Made by a program: the position numbers and the translations under genes
From: Treponema sp.
GTDB taxonomy: Bacteria; Spirochaetota; Spirochaetia; Treponematales; Breznakiellaceae
Assembly: GCA_031266095.1 (NCBI GenBank)
Contig: JAISBR010000111.1
Span: 1 to 11,984 of the forward strand
Direction of reading: 5' to 3'
Length of the DNA: 11,984 nt
Part shown: positions 6,041 to 11,984 of the stretch, one piece after another
Position numbering within the stretch: position 1 is the stretch's first letter
How the letters are laid out: the number at the start of each line of letters is the position of its first letter
The notes under the pieces: model-generated
Told to the model about the DNA's origin: nothing
The model's input: the letters and a program-made list of their open reading frames with translations, nothing else
Databases searched by the model: none

Positions 6041-7246
6041 CGAATCCCAGCGCCGCTGTATTGCCGCCACGGTATCAGCCGGGCTTTGGTCCTGTTCAAA
6101 AAACAGCCGTAGTTCTTCCCGGACGATATGCTCAAGCGCTTCCCCCCGGGGGTCTCCTGAAAATCCATGGACGATCTCCGAGGCTTCAAATATGTCTTGG
6201 GCTTTTAAATAAAAGGAGTCTTCCCCGTCGGCGGGCGTTTTTTCCAGCTTTTCCGCGAGGAAGGAAAGGAAAGTCCAGGCTTCGTCAGGCCGCGCGCAGT
6301 CGCCGCTGATCCCCGCGTAGATTCCTGAAATTCCAAGGCTGCTTTTCCCCGCGAGGGATGAACCGGGTATGGTTGTGATGCCAAAAGCGGAAGCGCCCAT
6401 TCGCTGTCTCAAGAAGGGGATCTCCTGTGACGAGGCTATCATCATGGCGATCTTTCCCTGGGCGAATTCCTCGATCCGCTCCGCTCCGGTTCTGACAAAG
6501 GTTCCGGGCGCCAGGGTCCCTTCCCGGTTGAGCTGTTCCCAAAAGGTGATGACCTCAACTACGGATCTGTCGGAGAAATAGGGTCTGCCGTCCCTGCCCG
6601 GGGGCTGAAGATCCGCGCCCGCCGCCCATATCCAGGAAAAGATATCTCTGCGTAAGGCCCGCGGGTCTTCCGGGCTTAATCCCAGCGCCGAGCCGTACAC
6701 GCCGGAAGCGCCGGCCCCGGTTTTCAATCCCGATACCGCTTTTGCGCAGGCAAGGAATTCATCTCTGGTTTTCGGCGGACGGTCAAAGCCGGCGGCTTGC
6801 AGAATTGTAATGTTATAAAAAAACAGGTCCATGAATGAGACCAGGGGAATCGCCCGTATGCCGGCAGCGGTTTCGGCGGGCATATAGGGATCAAGTAAAA
6901 TCAACGCGTCCCGCGCTGCCGGAGCGCTGAACAGGTCTTCATCATAAAAAATGATATCCGGCGGAGAAGGCAGGCCTTTGGAATCATCCCCGGCTTTCAG
7001 ACTGATCCGCAGCGCGGGATTCTGCTCCTCGAATTCCGCAATCAGATTGGTAATAAAATCACTTCCAAACAGATCCTCGCACTGCCGGGCAAGGACCAGT
7101 TCGACACGCCGGGGGCCGGCGGTACTTTTGATAAGCAGGCCCGTACCAATGAGTATGAGGCACAGAATAAGTACTCCCAAAGACAGAAAAACATTGATTC
7201 TCTTAAGGCCCCAAGCTCTCGACTTTTCGCTGATTTTACGGTACAT
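6035..7246 (-). CDS. Extracellular solute-binding protein, family 1 (sugar ABC type)
   Basis: A 403-residue protein expected to bind a solute, probably a sugar, outside the cytoplasmic membrane and deliver it to an ABC permease. The N terminus has basic residues followed by a hydrophobic stretch at about 18-39 (FLSLGVLILCLILIGTGLLI). The cysteine in LILC does not make a good lipobox, so either a plain signal peptide or a membrane anchor is possible. Later motifs fit the family: the early ELVLA strand, EFEEQNPALRI, FFYNITILQAAGF, WIWAAGADL, FAQGKIAMMIASSQEIPFL and ARPDEAWTFLSFLAEKL. The ATG at 7246 is preceded by aaagggg about 12 bases upstream; the frame is open for a further 38 codons, but that part overlaps the divergent gene and lacks family features. 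No permease or ATPase gene lies in the window, so its partners must be elsewhere. Confidence 0.85.
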   Translation of the reverse strand: MYRKISEKSRAWGLKRINVFLSLGVLILCLILIGTGLLIKSTAGPRRVELVLARQCEDLFGSDFITNLIAEFEEQNPALRISLKAGDDSKGLPSPPDIIFYDEDLFSAPAARDALILLDPYMPAETAAGIRAIPLVSFMDLFFYNITILQAAGFDRPPKTRDEFLACAKAVSGLKTGAGASGVYGSALGLSPEDPRALRRDIFSWIWAAGADLQPPGRDGRPYFSDRSVVEVITFWEQLNREGTLAPGTFVRTGAERIEEFAQGKIAMMIASSQEIPFLRQRMGASAFGITTIPGSSLAGKSSLGISGIYAGISGDCARPDEAWTFLSFLAEKLEKTPADGEDSFYLKAQDIFEASEIVHGFSGDPRGEALEHIVREELRLFFEQDQSPADTVAAIQRRWDSL

Positions 7247-7253
7247 CTTTAAT

Positions 7254-9665
7254 ATGTTCCCCTTTCTGAGACGGTCTTTATATGTTCTTTCCAATAAAAT
7301 TTTCCGGCGGCACCACCCTGACAAAACAAGCGAAGAAAAGTGGATCACGGACTTTTCCAAATCTGAAAAAATCCCCTTTGATATTAAACCAGAAAATTCC
7401 TTTGATGCCTATCGGGAAAATGGTTCGCTGTGCCTCGGTTTAAAGAAGACAAACACTATAGCCTGGGTTGACGCGCCTGAACCCCGCTTCCGGAATCAGA
7501 TCATTGAAGCCCGGCTCCGTCTGGACAATCTTGGGGGCTATGCCGCCGCCGGTCTTATGTTCCGTGTTGTCGATGACGGGACCTTTTATCTCGCGCTGGT
7601 TTCCAGTAAAAATTATTTCCGGCTGGATCTGATGAAGAACGGCTCTCCGATGCCCCTGATAGGCTGGACCGAAGTGCCGGTCTCTGAAATCCGGCCGGCC
7701 GGTGAGTGGCAGGATATAGCCCTCACCATAGCCGCCTGCGGCGATCACTTGATGTTTTTCATCGGCGGTCACTGGATCGCGGAAATACATGACGCGTCTA
7801 TAACCGAGGGCCATATCGGTTTTGCCATGGCCTCTTATGAAACCGGATCAGAGCAGGGCGAGTCTCTTCCGGCATCTGCGGTCCGTACCTGCCGGGCCTG
7901 GATGGATTTTCTCTCGGTGGATTCCCGAAATAAAACGGTGGAAGAGTTCTGCAAAAAATGGGATGACAGTATGGCGATTCCGGCGGAAAGCCGTTTTCAC
8001 CTTGCGGAAACGTTTGCCGCTCTCGGCGCATCCTCCTCTGCGCTGGCCCAGATCACCAAGGTGTGGAAACAGAGGGAAGAAGCGGGCAAAAGTGTTACCG
8101 CGACTTATACGGAAACGCGGACCCAGAAGGAGCTGCTCCTCGCCGCCCGCATGGCGGCGCGGCTGGAACGCTACGACGAGGCGGAGGAGTATCTCAACGC
8201 CTGTCTTGAACTTGGACGGAACAATCCTGAGGGAGAAGAGGCGGTTATCGAAAAAATAAATCTCCTTGATACGCTGGAAAGATTCTCCGAGCTTAAAGGT
8301 TTTATTCAGGAATATATTAACCGTAAAGAGGATGATCCTGTCCTCTACGCCATGCTTGGCCGCGCCTGCTGGAATTTGAAAGAATATGAACCCGCCGTCG
8401 CCGCGTGGGACAGGGCTTTTGAGCTGGACGGTGAAAATGGGTTTTACCTTGTTAACGCCGCCAATGCCTGCGTGCTGCTGGATAAACAGGAAGAGGCTTT
8501 GAAACGCTGCCTTGCGGGGGGCAGGATCTTTCTGCGGCAGGGTAACAATGAGGAACTGGGCGCGCTGATACCAAAACTTCTTTCCCTGGGGGAACGTGAC
8601 TGGGAAGCCAGGGCGCTCGCGGGAAAATGGGCCTTTGGCGTTGGGGATTTTGAGCGTACCGAATCCGAATTGGTTCTATCCGATAAGATCCGGCGCAAAT
8701 TACGGCCCCAGACGCCTGCCGACCCGGCGGTAAGCTACCTCCGTGGTATGATTCTTGTCCAAAAGGGCAAGCGCCGGGAGGCGTTCCGGTTTTTCGCGGA
8801 AGCTGTCCGGCTTGCCCCGGACTACGGCCTGTTTCGTTTTAAGCTCGCCGAGACCCGTTACCTCCTCTCCGGCAATGCCCGCGCTCCGGGGCTCACGGCG
8901 GATCTGCAGGCCGCCCTCAACCTTATGCCGGATGACGGATGGGTACACAATTTTGCCGCACAGGTCCTTCTCGCCCTTGAGAAGCCCAAGGCTGCGGATC
9001 TTGACGCTACGGAGCGGCACCTGCAAAAGTCCGCCGCTGTCCTCGGCGAAATCCCCGCCGTCAGGGTCAACCGGGGGACCCTCTGTTATCTGCGGGGATC
9101 TCTTGCCGAGGCGCTGCGGATCCTCAGCGCCGCTGAAGAAGATGACCCTGAGGCCCTGACGGTACACTGTGCGGGAAAGTTGTTGTTTCGTTCCGGTGAT
9201 TTTGCGGGGGCAGACGCCTTTTACCGCAGGGCCCTGGCCGCGGCGCCCGACAACTTCGAGTACCTTTCTGATCGTGTTGCCTGTCTCATTGAGCTCAAGC
9301 TCTTAGGCCGGGCGGAAGAATTGCTCACCCGGGCCCGGGACAGAAATCCTTCTCCTGAAATTCTGGAATTGATAAACCGCCTGGCCGCAGAGAAAAAAGT
9401 GAAAGCCGCGCCGGCCGTCTCAAAGGCAAAGAAGGTTTCATCGTCAAAAGCCGTAAAGTCCCGCGCCATCTCCACAAAAACGGCCGCAAAGAAAACGACG
9501 CTCCGGAATCCGGCCGCCGCAAAGATGGCTACGGTTTCATCGTCGAAGATCACCAAGCCCCGCGCCGTCTCCACAAAAACGGCCGCCTCCAAAAAGGCGG
9601 AAGCCGCGCCGGCCAAACGTAAACGGGGCAGGCCGCCGAAAAACCCTCCACCGGTTAATTTCTAA
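7254..9665 (+). CDS. TPR protein with N-terminal beta-sandwich and C-terminal AT-hook tail
   Basis: An 803-residue, apparently cytoplasmic protein (no signal peptide). Residues about 32-222 look like a LamG/concanavalin-type beta-sandwich of the kind seen in DUF1080-like proteins (GYAAAGLMFRVVDDGTFYLA, 95-114). Residues about 245-710 are helical repeats of TPR type, clearest at 365-392 (YAMLGRACWNLKEYEPAVAAW start), 493-522 and 635-664 (LFRSGDFAGADAFYRRAL, 644-661). Residues about 713-803 form a Lys/Ala/Ser tail with a repeated unit, ending in KRKRGRPPKNP (788-798), a textbook AT-hook with the GRP core that binds the minor groove of A/T DNA. The start at 7254 is chosen because the long upstream extension (from 6951) runs antisense through the solute-binding protein gene. 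No Shine-Dalgarno is evident. A DNA-associated scaffold role is an inference; the tail could also bind RNA or polyanions. Confidence 0.8.
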   Translation: MFPFLRRSLYVLSNKIFRRHHPDKTSEEKWITDFSKSEKIPFDIKPENSFDAYRENGSLCLGLKKTNTIAWVDAPEPRFRNQIIEARLRLDNLGGYAAAGLMFRVVDDGTFYLALVSSKNYFRLDLMKNGSPMPLIGWTEVPVSEIRPAGEWQDIALTIAACGDHLMFFIGGHWIAEIHDASITEGHIGFAMASYETGSEQGESLPASAVRTCRAWMDFLSVDSRNKTVEEFCKKWDDSMAIPAESRFHLAETFAALGASSSALAQITKVWKQREEAGKSVTATYTETRTQKELLLAARMAARLERYDEAEEYLNACLELGRNNPEGEEAVIEKINLLDTLERFSELKGFIQEYINRKEDDPVLYAMLGRACWNLKEYEPAVAAWDRAFELDGENGFYLVNAANACVLLDKQEEALKRCLAGGRIFLRQGNNEELGALIPKLLSLGERDWEARALAGKWAFGVGDFERTESELVLSDKIRRKLRPQTPADPAVSYLRGMILVQKGKRREAFRFFAEAVRLAPDYGLFRFKLAETRYLLSGNARAPGLTADLQAALNLMPDDGWVHNFAAQVLLALEKPKAADLDATERHLQKSAAVLGEIPAVRVNRGTLCYLRGSLAEALRILSAAEEDDPEALTVHCAGKLLFRSGDFAGADAFYRRALAAAPDNFEYLSDRVACLIELKLLGRAEELLTRARDRNPSPEILELINRLAAEKKVKAAPAVSKAKKVSSSKAVKSRAISTKTAAKKTTLRNPAAAKMATVSSSKITKPRAVSTKTAASKKAEAAPAKRKRGRPPKNPPPVNF
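9434..9586 (+). repeat. 99-base-spaced duplication in the tail of the TPR gene
   Basis: Two copies of a 54-base segment, 9434-9487 and 9533-9586, begin ggtttcatcgtc and end ctccacaaaaacggccgc; about 45 of 54 positions agree by hand count. They encode the related peptides VSSSKAVKSRAISTKTAA and VSSSKITKPRAVSTKTAA, 33 residues apart. The offset is a multiple of three, so the duplication keeps the reading frame. Confidence 0.75.
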
Positions 9666-9677
9666 GGTTTGCAAAAG

Positions 9678-10475
9678 ATGATTGTTGTCATAAAAGGCGC
9701 CGGGGACCTGGCTTCAGGAACCGCCTTGCGACTCAGCCATGCAGGCTTTTCCATTTTAATGACCGAAACCGCCGCTCCCACAACGCTGCGGAGAACGGTC
9801 GCTTTTTCACGGGCGGTGTACGAAGGCCGGACGCGGGTGGAGGATATTGACGCGGTTTTAGTGAAGGATGATGACGAAATACGAGCCGCTTTTGAACGGA
9901 GGCAAATCGCCGTGCTTATCGATCCCGCAGCCACCGTTGTCAGACGGCTGCGGCCCGGCGCGCTGGTGGACGCGATTATGGCGAAAAAAAACACCGGTAC
10001 TTCCATAGACGACGCGCCGGTGGTGGTAGGCCTGGGGCCGGGCTTTACCGCCGCCTTGGACTGCCACGCGGTGATCGAAACCATGCGGGGCCATACCCTG
10101 GGCAGGGTCCTCACCCAGGGAAGCGCCCTTCCGGATACGGGGGTTCCCGGCGTTATCGGAGGTTTTACCACGGAGCGGCTGCTGCGGGCCGGCACGGACG
10201 GCTTGTTTGAAGCTTTGGCCGAAATCGGGGATACGATTCAGAAGGGAAGCCTCGCCGCCCGGGTACGCAAGCCGGACGGCGGCACTGTCCCAATCAGAGC
10301 GGAAATAGACGGGGTACTGCGGGGCCTGCTCCCCTCAGGGACCGTGGTTACCAAGGGGATGAAGTCCGGGGACATCGATCCCCGCTGTGAGCGTTTCCAT
10401 TGTTTTACTGTCTCCGACAAAGCCCTGGCAATAGCCGGCGGCGTACTGGAAGCTATACTCCGGTTTTCCCGGTGA
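9678..10475 (+). CDS. yqeB: Selenium-dependent molybdenum hydroxylase system protein, YqeB/EF2563 family
   Basis: A 265-residue cytoplasmic protein. The N terminus IKGAGDLASGTALRL (5-19) and the middle part VVVGLGPGFTAALDCHAVI and GHTLGRVLTQGSALPDTG are characteristic of the YqeB/EF2563 family, as is the end FHCFTVSDKALAIAGGVLEA. In the family these proteins occur with selenium-dependent molybdenum hydroxylases such as purine or xanthine dehydrogenases and are thought to assist their maturation; the exact reaction is not settled. The start at 9678 is preferred (AAGG at 9664-9667, ten bases upstream); an in-frame TTG at 9669 would add three residues. The gene follows the TPR gene by 12 bases, so they may be co-transcribed. 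None of the usual partners (hydroxylase subunits, selD, yqeC, mocA-like) lies in the window. Confidence 0.85.
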   Translation: MIVVIKGAGDLASGTALRLSHAGFSILMTETAAPTTLRRTVAFSRAVYEGRTRVEDIDAVLVKDDDEIRAAFERRQIAVLIDPAATVVRRLRPGALVDAIMAKKNTGTSIDDAPVVVGLGPGFTAALDCHAVIETMRGHTLGRVLTQGSALPDTGVPGVIGGFTTERLLRAGTDGLFEALAEIGDTIQKGSLAARVRKPDGGTVPIRAEIDGVLRGLLPSGTVVTKGMKSGDIDPRCERFHCFTVSDKALAIAGGVLEAILRFSR

Positions 10476-10536
10476 CTGATAGGGCAGGAATTATGCGCAA
10501 GTCATCCAGGCAGAACTTTCCGGTAGGGACAAGTTC

Positions 10537-11478
10537 TTAGACTTCCGTCCCCTGCTCTTTAAGAAAGGCGGCTATCCGCTCATAACCCTGGATGGAATTC
10601 TGCGCCCCCCTGGTCATCACCGAGACGGATCCGCAGGCATTGGCAAAGCGGATACTCCGCGCTACGGGCCAGCCCTGGGTAAGCCCGAAGGCGAATCCGC
10701 CGATGAAGGAATCTCCCGCGGCGGTAGTATCCACCGGTTTGATGGGGAAGGCGGGAAGGTAGATCTCCTCGCCGTCGTTGAAGAAGTAGGCCCCCTTGTT
10801 TCCCAGGGTGATACATACATTTTTCACCCCCCGTTTAAGGAACCATTCGGCGTTTTCCCGCCGCCACTGCTCGTCGCTTTTGCTTTCCCGGCTTATTCCC
10901 GTATAGGCTTCACTTTCGATTTCGTTAGGGGCAATATAGTCCAGCATGGAGAAGGTTTCTTCCGGAAGGGGCGCCGCCGGGGCGGGGTTCAGCAGGATCC
11001 GCACTCCCGCTTCCCGGGCCAGCTTTATGCCGTAGAACAAGGCGTCCTGGTTAATTTCGTTTTGGGTGATCAGCATAGAGGCTCCCCGAATACAATCCGC
11101 GGCGGCGTCGATCATAGTGGCGCTGATGCTGTGATTCGCCCCGGGGGTATGCACCAGGGTATTGCTGCCGTCGGGGGCTACGGTGATAAGGGCGCAGCCG
11201 GTCTTATCGCCGGTGGAAACCCGGACAAAGCTGGTGTCGACCCCTTTGCTCTTGAGCCCCGCCAGTACGGTTTCGCCCTGGGTGTCCCCGCCGACCTGGC
11301 CGATGAAAACGCTCTGTATCCCCAGCAGGGCAATCTGTACCGCCTGATTGGAGCCCTTGCCGCCGGTAAAAATATCAAAGCCGTAACCGGAGACGGTTTC
11401 CCCCCTCTGGGGCAGCCGTTCTGCGCTGGCTACAATATCGTAATTGATGCTGCCTAAAACGATGATACGTTTCCCCAT
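10537..11478 (-). CDS. rbsK: Ribokinase (PfkB family)
   Basis: A 313-residue enzyme that phosphorylates D-ribose with ATP in the cytoplasm, giving ribose 5-phosphate. Motifs in order: GSINYDIV (9-16), the sugar-binding GGKGSNQA (39-46), ITQNEIN, LNPAPAAP, APNEIESE, TLGNKGAYF, and the catalytic DTTAAGDSFIGG with the anion hole and base Asp, followed by GAQNSI near the C terminus. All are the usual ribokinase forms and the length is typical. The ATG at 11478 has a strong Shine-Dalgarno, ggggg, five bases upstream. The gene converges on yqeB with 61 bases between the stops. No rbs transport genes or repressor are adjacent. Related sugar kinases such as deoxyribokinase cannot be entirely ruled out. 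Confidence 0.92.
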   Translation of the reverse strand: MGKRIIVLGSINYDIVASAERLPQRGETVSGYGFDIFTGGKGSNQAVQIALLGIQSVFIGQVGGDTQGETVLAGLKSKGVDTSFVRVSTGDKTGCALITVAPDGSNTLVHTPGANHSISATMIDAAADCIRGASMLITQNEINQDALFYGIKLAREAGVRILLNPAPAAPLPEETFSMLDYIAPNEIESEAYTGISRESKSDEQWRRENAEWFLKRGVKNVCITLGNKGAYFFNDGEEIYLPAFPIKPVDTTAAGDSFIGGFAFGLTQGWPVARSIRFANACGSVSVMTRGAQNSIQGYERIAAFLKEQGTEV

Positions 11479-11620
11479 GATTTCCCCCGTATGTCAGTTC
11501 TGGAAACCATACCGGAGTTCCAAAACCGCCTTATATCATCTTAACCTTAATAGATAAAATTAAATTTGACAATCGGAACGAGCCGCCGTTTGAACTAACG
11601 CAACGCTTAAGATACCACGC

Positions 11621-11635
11621 CGAACCGCAGGTTCG
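11621..11635. repeat. Short triloop hairpin (cgaacc-gca-ggttcg)
   Basis: A perfect six-base-pair stem with loop GCA, differing from the hairpin at 402-416 only in the middle loop base. It is followed directly by agcttgccgcgcgg, which contains the gcttgc core of the larger palindromic family in reverse, and preceded by gatacc, so it may be a degenerate or interrupted member of that family. Confidence 0.4.
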
Positions 11636-11739
11636 AGCTTGCCGCGCGGAGGCTCATTATAGTGGACTTTTTATCTTACGTTCCTGTAAAAAACAATACA
11701 TATTCGTTTTCTCATTTATCGTTTCGGCTGTTTACAACG

Positions 11740-11806
11740 TTTTGGCGGCCCGGATAAGGGCTTTGTGCAGCATCGTACCGAAGGTACGAGACCAGGGCCG
11801 ACAAAA
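11740..11806. repeat. Palindromic element with inner triloop hairpin
   Basis: Outer arms ttttggcggccc (11740-11751) and gggccgacaaaa (11795-11806) are complementary except for one position. They enclose tcgtacc GAA ggtacga (11773-11789), a seven-base-pair hairpin with the same design as that at 402-416. The architecture (outer stem plus inner GC hairpin) is that of the elements at the left end, but the GCAAGC/GGGTAT core is absent. Confidence 0.5.
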
Positions 11807-11834
11807 TGTGGGTGGAGTGAGCCGTGGGAATGTT

Positions 11835-11851
11835 CGCCAACAAAGTTGGCG
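11835..11851. repeat. Short hairpin (cgccaac-aaa-gttggcg)
   Basis: A perfect seven-base-pair stem with loop AAA. It follows the 11740-11806 element by 28 bases and has the same short-loop design as the other intergenic hairpins of this window. No T tract follows. Confidence 0.4.
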
Positions 11852-11869
11852 CGCGTAGCGGAATGACCT

Positions 11870-11882
11870 AGGAGCCTGTTGC
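11870..11882 (-). repeat. Inverted copy of the 13-mer at 475-487
   Basis: aggagcctgttgc is the exact reverse complement of gcaacaggctcct at 475-487. The sequence continues as gcgctttgc, close to gcgcttcgc at 338-346. This links the two gene-free ends of the window as carriers of related repeat material. Confidence 0.4.
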
Positions 11883-11984
11883 GCTTTGCTATTGGGAGTG
11901 GGCTATCTGCTTGCGGTTTTGAGTTTTTTCCTTTTCGGAGACCGCTTATCTCCCCCTTAAACAGGCTATCCCGCCCGTCTTACC

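Larger units (their letters stand above)
11479..11984. other. Gene-free tail with A/T-rich and palindromic segments
   Basis: No convincing gene. The 11525-11575 part is A/T-rich and would carry the rbsK promoter; a TTGTCA (minus strand, complement of 11566-11571) is present, but I see no well spaced -10 box. From 11600 onward there are short palindromes (listed separately). A minus-strand frame is open from 11979 to 11719 between stop codons but contains no ATG and resembles no known protein, so it is not called as a gene. Confidence 0.6.

Noticed and set aside
6951..7253. A 101-codon N-terminal extension of the TPR protein
   Set aside because: It is antisense to the 5' third of the solute-binding protein gene and has the Arg/Ser-rich composition of a shadow frame.
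10513..10536. Terminator between yqeB and rbsK (gaactt / aagttc)
   Set aside because: The stem is only six base pairs with a 12-base loop and no T tract on either strand.
11719..11979. A gene fragment in the open minus-strand frame at the right edge
   Set aside because: No start codon is present, the stop-free length of 87 codons is unremarkable at this base composition, and the frame reads straight through several hairpins.

Overview
The window reads as a piece of a mid-to-high GC bacterial chromosome, most likely a spirochaete of the Treponema / termite-gut (Breznakiellaceae-like) type. That assignment is an inference from overall gene character and intergenic palindromes, not from a marker gene. 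There is no rRNA, tRNA, CRISPR array, transposase or phage gene in it. Eight confident or fairly confident protein genes cover roughly 730-11480, flanked by two gene-free, palindrome-rich stretches (1-577 and 11479-11984).

Layout. 1-577: a gene-free block with three palindromic elements that share a GCAAGC core followed by GGGTAT, then nested hairpins and one terminator-like hairpin. 543-571: a plausible extended -10 promoter, followed by a possible 51-residue leader ORF whose stop overlaps the next start. 733-3626 (+): a two-gene operon with a 4-base overlap, made of a polyprenyl-phosphate sugar transferase (GT2, GtrB/DPM1-like) and a large GT-C-like membrane protein. Together they look like a Gtr-type system that loads a sugar on a lipid carrier and transfers it outside the membrane. 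3676-4389 (+): a secreted protein of unknown function. 4391-5860 (-): aroA (EPSP synthase), ending one base from its convergent neighbour and carrying an unusual in-frame palindromic insertion. 5861-6034: two more GCAAGC/GGGTAT elements, in the opposite orientation. 6035-7246 (-): an orphan family 1 extracellular solute-binding protein. 7254-9665 (+): a large cytoplasmic protein with an N-terminal beta-sandwich, TPR repeats and a lysine/alanine-rich tail ending in an AT-hook, starting 7 bases from the divergent gene. 9678-10475 (+): a YqeB/EF2563-family protein linked to selenium-dependent molybdenum hydroxylases. 10537-11478 (-): ribokinase. 11479-11984: a gene-free tail with more short palindromes.

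How they work together. Only the GT2/GT-C pair forms a clear functional unit. The other genes are single housekeeping or accessory genes with alternating strands: aromatic amino acid synthesis, ribose phosphorylation, sugar binding, and molybdenum-enzyme maturation. The most unusual material is the palindromic repeat family in the intergenic regions, the in-frame palindrome inside aroA, and the TPR/AT-hook protein. No complete new system could be demonstrated from this window alone.
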